64,000 nucleotides of DNA from Apteryx mantelli (taxonomy: Eukaryota; Chordata; Aves; Apterygiformes; Apterygidae). The translations under genes and the position numbers were made by a program. The notes beneath the pieces were generated by a model. It was not told the DNA's origin. It saw only the letters and a list, made by a program, of their open reading frames with translations, and ran no database searches. Shown here piece after piece: positions 45,100 to 56,034 of the stretch (its first letter is position 1; each line of letters begins with the position of its first letter). The stretch covers positions 8,787,501-8,851,500 of the forward strand of contig NC_090001.1 in NCBI RefSeq assembly GCF_036417845.1, in the 5' to 3' direction.

Positions 45100-48000
45100 A
45101 ATGCTTGAATTCATCCCACTTCTCCAGCAGCACAAACCCTTTCTGTCTGACCTGGAAGCCTTCCGTAAATCTGTGTAGCACTGTGTCCGGGCAGGCCTCC
45201 CTGCCATCATGTCTGCAATAAAAGGGGATTTCCTGAGGACAGTGCCTGAAGGTTGGGCTCTTCCTCCCAAGCTGGAGCCAAGAATGCGCTCAGGGAATTG
45301 CACCCAAAAAGGCCCTTTGCTGTGCGTGGGTTTTCCATGGGCTAAGGGGCATGAGCTCATAGGGTGATGTGTTTGGGCAGGAGGGCTGGAGTCAGCTGTA
45401 ACTTGTGGGTGCCCAGTGTCCCTGGAGCAGGTGAGTGGTCAAGTGGTGTCTGCTGGGGACTGTCTGCCATATTACAGGGCTGGTGAGAGATGTCCATGCT
45501 TCTGGAGGGGAATATGGAGCCACCCCGAGAGCACAGGGGATCTCCTGGGACAGCATGTGCCTGGGATGGGCAGTGAGTGGAGACTCCCAAAACCAAGTGG
45601 AGTCGCCCAAAGGTAAAGGGCTAAAGCGAAGAATGCACTGAATGAGAGCTCAGAAATCTCAGGCGAAGCAGTGGGGACCCAGCAGGCACAGGGAAGGGAG
45701 TGTCCCTCCCCACCCTCAGCCTGGGCTGCTCTGCTGGGTGGGCTGGGAAGAGGGCAGGGGAGGTGGGGAGAGCTGGGGATTTGCTGCGATGGGCTAGAAA
45801 GGGCCTGGGAGAGGCAAAACGCCATCAGGCAGCTCCTGTGTGTGAAGAGCAGTGTGGGAGCACCCACCAGTGTGCTTGCAGGCAAATGGAGGTCTCCTGG
45901 GAAAGGCACCAGGACATGGAGGGTGCAGAAGAGAAGAGCCCAGGTTGTTCCCTGTGTTGCACGGACACACTGGGGAAGTTGCCCCAGGACCATCGTCCTG
46001 GACCAGCCCCTCACATGGCCCCTTCCCACTGCTGGCTGCTCACCTCAGCTGTGGGGTGGTGCATGGCCAGCTCCGTCCTCCTGCAGGTTTCCATATCCTG
46101 ATGGAGGGGAAAAGGCCAGCCTCGCATGGTCACTCTTCTGCAGCAGAGCCCAGCAGATCTGGGAGCATGGCTGTCTGCTAACACCCATGCGGGGTCCACC
46201 TGGACTGGGCGGGGGCTGGGTCCTTGGATCACCCAGAGTCTGGGGGATCATTTCATGATCATTGAGGTCTCAATGGTCCCCCTGGGCTGCCTGTCCCCCT
46301 TCCACCCTCTGTGCTCTTTCCCCCTGCACCCTGAGCATGGGTGGTACTGCCAGGGCAGAGGTGGAAGAGCACCCAGAGTGGCTCCTCAGGGAAATCCCTG
46401 GGGAAAAGCTGAGCCCAGCCCCTGCCTCATGCCCAGCCCCAGCGAGGCAGAGGGGAGCTGCCCTCTCCCAAGCCACCCTGGCAGTGCACTGGACAGGTGG
46501 TGCCTTTGTGGCCAGCCAGGCTCCAGGTTCAGGCTGGATGCCAGCTTGAGGGCAGGAGTGCCGGGATTTTCATGGGCTTCCAGTGGTGAAGGCAAGTGGG
46601 CACATGCAAGTGCAAAGGCTGGGGGTGGAAAAGGCAGTGTGGGGCTGGTGAAGGCCCTCCCTCTGCTCCCCATGGGGAGGAGAGTCCCCAGGCAATGCTG
46701 AGCTCCACTTTGTCCAGCGGGAGGGGAGGACAGGGCAGGGTGGAAGAGGCAGATGGAGCCTCTCAGGATGCATGAGGGAGTTTTCCAAAGGCCAGTGCTG
46801 AGCCAGGGACCTTTGCATCTTACCCCTGATGCTGCCCCAGCCAGGCTCACTCTGCCCTGCGCGAGGAGCTCTCATCCCTGTGCCAGCCATGCCGGAGCAG
46901 AGGCTGAGGAGCTGGAGGTGCCTCAGGCCAAGCTGTACCAGCCCCAGGGAGCTGGCCCTGAGCATGGGGCAGGCCAAGTCACTCCTCGTGTGTCCCATCC
47001 TGCCAGGAGGGCAGCATGGGGATGGGGGAACAGCCTGTTCCTGCCTGGGGGCCGTGTGGGACCTTTTGGGAGAGAGGCAAAGATGACAGCCGCTGTGCTG
47101 CAGCAGCACTGGCTGTGCCCCCTCCATGAGGCCTCTGCCGCATTCCTGCCCACACCTGCCCCTGCCCAGCCTGCTGCCCCCTTGCTCCCAGCCCATGGCC
47201 CCTCTCCTGGCAGTGTGGGGACCAATTCTGCAGGCAGCAGCTCCCTGGCCATCCCCACCTCTCCCCACGTCGGGAATCCAGCCCCAGCCAGGCAGCAGGA
47301 CGCCAGCTCAGAGGCAGAGGAGAACGAGAGAGAATGGGGCTGGACAAGGGTTCTTGCTGCTCCCAACAACATCCTCTTTGTAGCAGGAACCCAGAGGCAA
47401 ATGGTGCTTAAACACTTGAGCCGGGATAGAGAAACACTTGCTCTCGTAACTGTGCATCATCAAATCAGACCCCAAGTGGCTGCCCTCACTTTTTAATTCA
47501 GCTGTTCGTCTGTGGGCAGTGTTACATGGGTAGGGGCTGAAATCTGAAGCCCTCCTTACACCTTTCACTTGGCTTTCAGGCAAGAGTTGCTGTGGGGATA
47601 TACGGTCACCTTTTGTATCTACAGCCTTCTCTGGGATCTGCTCAGATCCCAGCTTCCCTTGCCAAGGCTTTCTTGCCTGTAGTGAGGGCAGGCCCGAGGT
47701 AGAGATGGGGATTCAGGTCAGCAGGATGGGCACAGGGTCAGGTCAGTTCCCGAGAGGTGCAGGGCCAGGCACAGGCATGTCCACAGCATAACTCAAGAGG
47801 GGCCAGGACAAGGGGAGCAGCTCTCCAGCAAATGGGAAGAGGCCCCACAGTGATGCCGGTCACTCTCTGTCTTCCCTGCTCTTGTGTCCAGCAGATCCCC
47901 CTCCCTCTCTGCCTGCATCTCCACTGGCACTGCTCACCAAGAGATGAGCCCTGGATCCAGCCCTTGCTTCCTAACAGATCACTCTGGGACTCTGAATTCG

Positions 48001-48100
48001 TCCTATGGAGCCCACAGAGTTCACAAGCAGAGCAGAGGCCCTTTTGTGGTGCAGTTCCTTGGGTGTATTTTTGGCTCCATCTTTGAAGAAAGGCCTGAGT
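45100..48100. other. GC-rich gene-free spacer of the right arm
   Basis: Inverted counterpart of 2431-5525. Long open frames on both strands (46570-47268, 46753-47496) overlap one another and are not kept in the other arm. No family is recognised. Confidence 0.5.
45217..45222 (+). promoter_or_regulatory. Candidate polyadenylation signal AATAAA of OR 44076-45011
   Basis: A canonical hexamer about 205 bp after the stop, in GCAATAAAAGGGG context. The matching site in the left arm is altered to AATTAA. Confidence 0.5.
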
Positions 48101-48127
48101 TCAGGCACGTCACAGGGCAGATCTCCT

Positions 48128-48133
48128 TTTATT
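48128..48133 (-). promoter_or_regulatory. Candidate polyadenylation signal of OR 48818-49771
   Basis: TTTATT on plus, AATAAA on minus, about 690 bp beyond the OR stop; conserved at 2417-2422 in the left arm. Confidence 0.45.
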
Positions 48134-48817
48134 ATGGAAATGTTATTCTGGAGGCCAGGGTTGGCAGAAAGGTGCCCAATGCCTGGTTCTCTTGGTGCTC
48201 GCAGGAATGCACCACCACCACATAACGACAGTGCTTAGGCCATATACAAACCTCAGAGCACAGCAGGCCAGTGTGGATATGAGGAAAGGAAGCCCTGAAG
48301 AAAGAAAGACCTGCTACTGTTGGTGGCTGTGTCTCCAGGAGGGCTGCAGCTCCCATGCAAAGGCTGCAGTGAGGAAATGTGGGCTGTGGTAGTTGGGGGA
48401 TGGTCCTGAGGAGCAGAGGGTCTGTCCCCACAGGCTGCGTCCAGACTGCCCTGCTGCATCCAGACCCTCCTGATTGTGAACAGTGGAGCACGGTATGGGG
48501 AAGGGACCAGCCCACAGTGACTCCTGGCTGCCACCCTCAAAGAAGAGGGGTGTGAGATCACACCCTTGCTGTGGCCAGGGAAGATGAGATCTCCTAATGG
48601 ACGTGGTCTCACCCTGCCTGTACTCACCTGAGCTCCCTTGGTGTCAGTGCCAAGAAAGACACTGCAAAGGGAAACTCTGCTCATTGCACTGGGGGCATCA
48701 GAGGGAGCTCAGACTAGCAGGCTCTGAAGTTCCCCCGTCTCTGCTGATGAAGTGGGACGCCTGCCTTCCTGGTTCAACACACCCTCTGGCTCAGATTCAG
48801 ATGAGAGATTCATGAGG

Positions 48818-49771
48818 TCAACTGGCATGAGTGCGCACATGAGACGCACCTTTTACCCATTGAACCATTTTCACTAGCACATCGTTGAGCTCCTTCTTCC
48901 TCATGCTGTAGATGAGAGGGTTCACTGTTGGAGGCACTACTGCGTACAGAACAGACACCACCAGATCTAAAGCTGGGGAGGAGAGGGAGGGGGGCTTCAG
49001 GTAGGCAAACATGACAGTGATGACAAAGAGGGAGACCACGGCCAGGTGAGGGAGGCACATGGAGAAGGCTTTGTGCCGGCCCTGCTCAGAGGGGATCCTC
49101 AGCACAACTGTGCAGATCTGCACGTAGGACAGCACAATAAAAATGAAACACCCGAAGGCTATACAAAGAGTAACCGCAAGCACCCCAAGTTCCCTGAGGT
49201 AGAAGTCCGAGCAGGAGAACTTGACGATCTGGGTAATTTCACAGAAGAACTGCTCCACCACATTGCCTTGGCACAGTGGTATGGAAAATGTGTTATCCGT
49301 GTGCAGGAGAGCATCGAGAAAACCACTGGCCCAGGCAGCTTCTGCCATTTTGACACAAGCTCTGCTGCTCATGATGGTCCCATAGTGCAGGGGTCTGCAG
49401 ATGGCCACGTAGCAGTCATAGGCCATGACAGTGAGAAGAGAATATTCTGCTGAGAGCAAGAAGAGAAGCAGAAAGACCTGTGCAGCACATTCCCAGTAGG
49501 AAATGGCCCTGGTGTTGCTCAGGGAATTGGCCATGGATTTGGGGACAGTGATAGAGATAGAGCCAAGGTCAAGGAGGGAGAGGTTGAGGAGGAAGAAGTA
49601 CAGGGGAGTGTGGAGGTGGTGGTCACAGGCTACGGCTGTGATGATGAGGCTGTTGGCCAGGAGGGCAGCCAGGTAGATGCCCAGGAAGAGCCAGAAGTGC
49701 AAGAGCTGCAGCTGCCGTGTGTCCGCAAATGCCAGGAGGAGGAATTCATTGAAGGAGCTGCTATCGGACAT
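48818..49771 (-). CDS. Olfactory receptor, OR14-like, open frame with Arg to Cys in the DRY box
   Basis: 317 residues from the ATG at 49771 (MSDSSS). The longer frame up to 49981 crosses a pyrimidine tract plus AG (CTTCTTCCTCAG), so it is treated as untranslated or intronic. Cys95, 167, 177 and 187 are present. The TM3 end reads MAYDCYVAIC: the arginine of the G-protein-coupling box (residue 120) is Cys, a single CGC to TGC change as expected from CpG deamination. TM7 reads PPTVNPLIYSMRKKEL and the tail is six residues longer than in the other copies. Coupling is likely impaired. Its left-arm counterpart is the pseudogene at 1524-1837. Confidence 0.9.
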   Translation of the reverse strand: MSDSSSFNEFLLLAFADTRQLQLLHFWLFLGIYLAALLANSLIITAVACDHHLHTPLYFFLLNLSLLDLGSISITVPKSMANSLSNTRAISYWECAAQVFLLLFLLSAEYSLLTVMAYDCYVAICRPLHYGTIMSSRACVKMAEAAWASGFLDALLHTDNTFSIPLCQGNVVEQFFCEITQIVKFSCSDFYLRELGVLAVTLCIAFGCFIFIVLSYVQICTVVLRIPSEQGRHKAFSMCLPHLAVVSLFVITVMFAYLKPPSLSSPALDLVVSVLYAVVPPTVNPLIYSMRKKELNDVLVKMVQWVKGASHVRTHAS

Positions 49772-50989
49772 TTGCTCCCTCCCGGCTGAGGGAACTGTCT
49801 GAGGAAGAAGAGTCATTAGCAAGTTAGGACAGACTTCTCTGCAGAAAATTTTCACATAACCTCCCCCAAACACACACACATTATCTCTCGCCATCTCAGC
49901 ACAACTGTCATTGAGCTCCATGGCTGGAGCTCTGGTCTGTGCTGGCTGAGGTTGCTGTGAGGAGCAGGGGCCTCTGCCCATGGGCTCAGAGGAGTCAGCC
50001 CTGACCTACAGCACTGCATACATGGGAGCAGGGGTGTCTCAACTTCTATATTCACCTTTCGAATCAGATTTAATCCACTGCTCATGTAGAAGGGCTTTCA
50101 GCATTTTCACTCCCAGTTCCAAACAATGGGAGTTCATTGAGAGTTTTAAGGATTTGTTTTGTTTTGTTTTCTTCTCTTTTCTTTTCTGTTAGGTGCCCTT
50201 CTCACACCCGAGGAGGATTCTTGGAGACAGAAATCCTCAGCACTGCTACTGCACTCAGAGTGACCAGCTGTGGTTCCTGAGAGACAAAAGGATTGACTGT
50301 AGCTTTAGTGCAGAGCGAGGAGAGCTGGTCTGCCCATGTGTCTTGTTCCCAGCTGCCCTGTGCTCGCACCGCAGAGGTGGAGGACAATTGCACTCCTGTT
50401 ACCCTAAAAAGAAACGACACCAGTGAGGGCAGAGGAATCCAGTTCCAAAGCGCAGAGCAACCAACCCAGCACCCTTTGCCTGAGCATCCGAGGGACATCT
50501 CAGCACTCCCCTTCTAACCAGGAGCACATGGGAATCATTCCAGTTGCCCACATGCAGCCTGCCAGCAGCATTTCCGTGGCCTCAGTATCTAGGAGGTTCT
50601 CCATGGGGCACCTAGATAACACCAAGATGCAATGGGGGATCTGCGGCCTTCTGGAGGGCAGAGTTCAGCCCAGCTGGACACCCCAAGGAAATAGTGGAAT
50701 GTCCTAAGATGGGGTGTCCTGAAGAGACATTCATTGCTCATTCCCAGCCCCCAACACTGCATTGCCCAGAGCCCCACACGTTAGAGGGGGGCTTGGGCAC
50801 CTCAGTGTCAAGGAGACGTCTGCATGGCAGGACCCACAGGGTCAGTGTCTGAACTGCATCGGAAACCCCCCTGCCCAGAGAGTCCAAGGGCAAGGACAAG
50901 GGCAGCATGGACAGGTGGGTACCGGAGAGCAATACCATGATATTTCTGCTGAGGGAGGGAAGCAGAGGGAGCTGGGCCATAGCTGAGGC
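49772..50989. other. Upstream flank of OR 48818-49771, no gene seen
   Basis: Inverted counterpart of 331-1495. A T-rich GTTTT-type run at 50153-50190 replaces the A-rich tract of the left arm. Possible 5' exon or promoter region of the OR; no coding frame is recognised. Confidence 0.45.
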
Positions 50990-52850
50990 TCTGCAGCTCA
51001 GATATCTGCAAATGTCTTCAGCGTGGGGCACAGGCAGGAGCAGGTGGACATGCACAAGCTTTCACAATGCTGCCACATGGCTGGAATAACGGAAATGTGG
51101 CAGAATCGCTCACACCACTGGAGGGCTGTGATGGCAGGCTACAAGCTCTTCAGGAGAGATTGTCGTGGAAGATGAGGCGGGAGGATGCCCTTTGTGTGAA
51201 GGGGCAGCTCAGATGTATGGAGGTCTTCCCTGGGATGGACCCGGGGCTGGGTGAGAGCTTGTGGGTGAGCATGGGTTTCAGACCACTCAGTTAGGCTGAG
51301 GAGGTGGATGCATCTCCTTGAATCAATGTAAGGAAGCCTGTGGATCACAGGGCCTGCTTCTTATGCAGGGAATTTCATGCCCCTGTCACAGCAGAGTGCA
51401 AGCAGTGCAGGAGGTTTCTGGAGGGTGTCAGGACATTGAGAGGGCTGACCACTGTCACAAGGCTCTTCTTTGAAAGGTTGTGGAGATCGGGGGAGGTGCC
51501 AATGACGAGAAAAAGGAAGATGTTGTGCCCGTCTGCCAAAAAGGCCACAAGGACAACCTGGGGAGCTGCAGGCCATTCTGCCTCACTTGAGTGTGGAGTT
51601 GTCATGGAGCGATTCATCTTGGATCACCTTTCTGGGCACATGGAGGAGAAGAAGGTGACTCGGAAGAGTTCACATAGATTAAGTGAAGGGAAATCATTCC
51701 TGACCAACCTGATTGCCTTCTGTGATAAAAGACCTGTCTTGTGGAGGAGCGGAGAGTAGTGGAGGTCCCTTACCATGATTTTAAGCAAAGTGTTTGACAC
51801 TGTCTCCCACAATATTCTTGTATATAAGAAAGGCGTTGTGATAGGCTGGGTAGACAACCAGAAGGCTAAAAAGCTGGTTGGATGATCGAGCTCAGAGGGT
51901 TTTTAGGAAGGGGTGGTTCTTTCCCTGGAAGCTGCTGACAAGTGGAGTATGAGGGGTCTCTACTGCCACCTGACCTGTCTAACAGGTTCATCAGTGACCT
52001 GGAGGAGGCAACTCTCATCACATTTGAGATGACACCTCATCAGGCAGAGCAGTCACATGCTTGAGGGCTGCCATTGGGAGGGACCTCAGCAGGGAGGAGG
52101 AATGGGCTATCAGGATCTTTGTGAAATTCAAGCAGGACAAATGCCAGGTCCTGCACCTCAGACAGACCAACACCCTGAAGTGATAGAGGCTGGGGAGTCC
52201 CTGGCTGGGCAGCAGCTCAGCGGAAAAGCACCTGGGAGACTTTGTGGGCAGGAAGCTGAATGAGAGCCAGCAGTGTTCCTTCGCAACCACAGAGGCCACA
52301 GCATCCTGGCCTACATGAAGCAGAACAAAGGCAGGAGATGGAGGGAAGTGATTATCCCCCTCTACTCTGCCTCATTAGAGCACATCTAGATACAGCATCC
52401 ATTTGGGGCCCTGTAGAAGAGCACTACTGATCACTCTGAGTGATTTCAGCGGCAGGCCCCCAAGGTGATCAGGGGCTGGAGCACTTGTCCTGTGAGGAGA
52501 GGCTGAGGGAACGAGTTTGTTCAGCCTTGAGCAGGAAAGGCTTTTGGAGTGACTCAGAGCAGCTTCCCAACTCAAGGTTGCCACCCATAGTGAACCAGGA
52601 TTTTACAGGGATTCATGGCAGGAGAATGAGCGGAAATGGTTAAAAGCTAAAATTGGATAGCAGGGAGAAAAATCAATGAGGATAATGAAGCATTTGAAGG
52701 GGTTATGGACTCTCTGTTCTTGGAGACTTTCAGGACGCTGTTGGACAAAGTCTGGAGGGACTTGGTGTGACTTCAGTGTTGATCCTGATGTGAGCAGGAG
52801 GTCAGACCTCCCCACGTCCCTTCCAACTGAAATGCATCGGTGATTCTGGC
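50990..52850 (+). mobile_element. Degenerate CR1 LINE
   Basis: On plus: an endonuclease remnant (AGITEMW, GYKLFRRD, about 51080-51165), then after a gap the start of the reverse-transcriptase region (ERLWRSGEVPM near 51470; ILDHLSGHMEEKK near 51615; SFLTNLIAFCD near 51700), then scattered C-terminal pieces with stops, and the 3' region with CCCTTCCAACTGAA and TGATTCTG near 52815-52850. Many stops and frameshifts. It forms the outer edge of the right inverted-repeat arm. Confidence 0.8.
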
Positions 52851-53109
52851 ATCTCTGGTGATAGCTACTGCCATTCTTGCACTCTGGAATCCCTTTTCTG
52901 CATGCGGGTTAGCACCACACATAGCAACCCCAGAGCCACCTCCTAGTGGTATGATTTGACTTTTGGGCCTGAAAGGTTTTCAGTTCAAAGTTTAATGATG
53001 AAGGCCTGCTTGTCCAGAATGGGCCCTCCTCACCGTCTACAACACCCGTTCTCTACAACACGATGCCCAATGAGTGTGATGCATGCAGAAAGTCATGGCA
53101 TGAGGGTGA

Positions 53110-53615
53110 TTGCACTCTAACAGGCCTAAGGTCCTTTGCAGATCCAGGAAAATCCAGAAGGATTGGGAGGGCCTTCAACATCCTAGGCACATTTTTAAAT
53201 GTCAGCTTTGTCCCTGTGGGAGGCTGAGGGAGCTGGGTTGGTTCAGTGTGGAGAAGAGGAGGCTTTGGGCAGACCGAATAACAGCCTGCCCATCCCTACC
53301 AGGAGGTCATCAAGAAGATGGAGCCAGGCTCTTCACCGCTGTGCACCATGGGAGGATGAGGCCCAATGGGCATGAGCTGAAAGAAGAGAGGTTCAAGCTG
53401 GGGATAAGGAAAATGTTTTACCCAACGAAACAGCGAAGCACTGGGGCAGGTTGCCCAGAGGGTTTGTGCCATCTCCATCCTCAGAGGTTTTCAAGACCTA
53501 AAGGACTGAAGGCCTCAGCAAGCTGGTTGGAGCTGATGGCTGAGCCTGCTGTGAGAAGGAGGTTGGGCTAGAGACAACCTGAGGTCCCTTCCAGCCTGAA
53601 GCATTTGGCATTTCC
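53110..53615 (+). mobile_element. CR1 LINE 3' fragment
   Basis: Plus-strand CR1 C-terminal and 3' region: a GAAGAGGAGGCTTTGGG block near 53254, AGAGGTTCAAGCTGGG near 53387, GGGGCAGGTTGCCCAGAG at about 53444, ending near AGGTCCCTTCCAGCCTGAA. Paralogue of 63000-63715, where the GGCAG at this place is split by an insertion. Confidence 0.8.
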
Positions 53616-54049
53616 TTCCACCCCGGGTCTTCTCTTGTTGACCTTGGAGAAAAAAGTCTGCTTACTGTCTTGTGCTGCTCTGGTCAGAGTAGTTCAGATT
53701 CAGGGCTGCTTGGCAGGTACCCCCATAGAGCCCCGGGTTTTCATTTGCTTCACCTTTTATTGCATTTTTCCCCTCTTTTCCACATTACAAGCTCTTCTCC
53801 TTTACCACCCTGATCTCCTCCCATGCAATCAGACCACCTCTCTTTACCCTGTCCCCATTGACCCTGCTTTTGCTGCCTTTGTACCTTCCTTTGCCTTCTC
53901 CGAGATGGTTGCCATGCTCATTTCCACCATTGCCAGCACTTCCTTTAAAATACTACCCCCTTTATTATCTGTAGTGTCCTGCAGTTCGTCATGCTGTTAT
54001 CCTGTGAGAGGCCTGGCAAGATGGCATGAGTCATCTGCACGCACACATT
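53616..54049. other. Spacer between CR1 fragments
   Basis: T/C-rich DNA, no gene recognised. Its first part (to about 53860) resembles 63720-64000, part of a direct duplication. Confidence 0.5.
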
Positions 54050-54575
54050 CAGAGCTGACAGAAAGGAGCTTGAGTGGAGAGGGAGCTGGAGAAGCTTGGA
54101 GATGAGGCCAACAGAAGCCTGCTGAAGTTGTGCAAGGGGAAGTGGCAGGTGCTGCCTTGGGGGAGTGACCCTGAGGAGAAGGGCCTGGACATTACGAGGG
54201 ATGCCATATGAGCCTGTGGTGCGTGCTCACCACAGATGAGGCCAGCTGCATACGGGGCTGCATTAGGAAGCGTCTGGCCACCCAGACAAGGACAGTTACT
54301 ATCCCCCATCGACTCAGAACTGGCGTGGCCACATCTGGAATCATGTGTCCCAGTGTGGGATGCCCAGTGGTGGAGGAATGGAGAGGATGTGGAGAGGGTC
54401 CAGAGAAGGTCTGCCAAGATGGGACATGTTACCTGCAGCACATGACCTGTAGAGGGAGGCTGAGGGATGTGGGCTACATTATCCTGGTGAAGTGGAGGCT
54501 AAGGGCAGTAGAGGCCTTGTTTCCTCCTCCTGCCTCCCAGAGCTCCTGGGAGGTGCCATCTTGTTGTCCCTAACT
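54050..54575 (+). mobile_element. CR1 LINE fragment, RT C-terminal part
   Basis: Plus strand pieces match the CR1 C-terminus: a GCIRKRLATQ-type block near 54258, a GAGGGTCCAGAGAAGG block near 54392 and GGGAGGCTGAGGGATGTG near 54455. Frame broken. Confidence 0.75.
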
Positions 54576-56034
54576 CAGTGTGGCACACCCCCACCCTCTC
54601 ACTGCCCCCACAGAGAGGCCTGAGCAAAGTCTGAGGCAAGGGATCACCCTACCCAGGGGCTGGGTGTCACTGCTTGGCCATGTTGTATGATAAAACACAT
54701 CAAGTTTGACTTGGCATCAAAGCCACCTGCACATTTCCTTTGCCTACCTGCAATCAGGGCCTCCAACTTTCTGCTCTAATCAGCCTCTAGGGAGGCTCTG
54801 TGAGTAACAGCCCTCAGGGGGACCCATTAATGCTCCAAGAAGCTTTGGGACTGGCTTCTGAATTCAACTTCTTGAGAAGTTTGTTCAGTCTCCTCTCAGA
54901 ATCTGACTGTTCATGGACTCAGCACCTCATACACCCGAGGGGTCATTAAAATGCAAAAAGCCCTAACAAGCCCTGTCTATCCCCATAATTTCCTTCAGTC
55001 CTTCAGTTCTCGTGTGGCTAATTGGAGAGGTTTCAGGAGTGTATTTGAAAGACGAATTTTTCAAAGAGCATCTAAAACAAAAGAGAAAGAATTTCTGCTG
55101 GTAACGTTGTCTTTACTTTTCAGCTTACAGAATAAGTGATAGCCACATTCTCCAACTCATAGTGACTCAGAGGGTCTCCTAAGGAATCGTGATGTGTGAG
55201 AAAAGCAGTATTTGTGACAGGAGACATGTACGAACAGCCTTGCTCCTCACCTCCCCAGCCCTGCCATTTCTCTCATCAGCCACTGGGGACCTACCTCACT
55301 CTTGTTAAAATCGAAGCTTTCTTCCACTCACGTCTGTAGCTGAATGTTAAAGCCTCTCTGCACCAATTCCCACCTGCTTTCCTTCGAGAACTAGCTGCAA
55401 ATAGACACAGAAGGCTTCTTCTTTATTGGGATGAAACAAAAATAAAACATGATGGAGTTAAATGAAAAACAAAATAAACTCCTAAACTTTGTTTCAAGTC
55501 CAGGCTGCCTCCAGGGAGGTGCACTTTCCACAAGGGATAGCCTTAGGAAAAATGTTTTAGAGAGATTGATAGGAAAGGATAGAGAAAGAACCCAGTTAAG
55601 GCATTGTCTAAAGAGACAATTAGCCTCCTGAAAGATGAGGCAAGCTTTACACTCCCCGAAGCTCAGAGCAGCGCCTAGAGAGAGCAGAGGTGTCTGAATT
55701 AATAAAGAGAAAGGAGAGAAGGAAAAGTGGGAAACAAGGGAAAGTGCCTATGTCCAGATAGTCTGCTGCAAAGATGACTTTAGAAATGATCAATTTAATC
55801 AGGACGTGGGGAAATATGTGAAAGCTTACTGAGATTAAGTCCTTAGCATAACAGACAAAGCGGTTTTACACCAGTTTGAGGGGTAGATGAAAATTTCTTC
55901 GCCTGAGATTCACAACCTCCCTGACAATTTCCATTATTTCATCATGGGAAAACATGGACATTTTTATTACAATGAGTCAGTCTCCAAATCCAATCCCCAC
56001 TGACTAATCAATTTGGCAGACAGGGTTTGTGCCT
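54576..56034. other. Unassigned AT-richer DNA
   Basis: No coding region longer than about 60 codons and no transposon that I recognise. Base composition is clearly lower in G+C than the flanking cassettes, and the stretch is present once in the window. Confidence 0.5.

Larger units (their letters stand above)
38552..51296 (-). repeat. Right arm of a large inverted repeat
   Basis: In reverse order and orientation this matches the left part of the window: minisatellite (38552-39830), block 39830-41290 (9380-10829), block 41290-43531 (7120-9379), OR and flank (43532-45011 against 5638-7119), GC-rich spacer (45100-48100 against 2431-5525), OR locus (48130-49771 against 1524-2430) and CR1 edge (50990-51296 against 1-330). 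The left arm lacks about 760 bp (OR deletion) but carries extra CR1 and tandem-duplicated DNA. The left arm may extend beyond base 1. Confidence 0.93.
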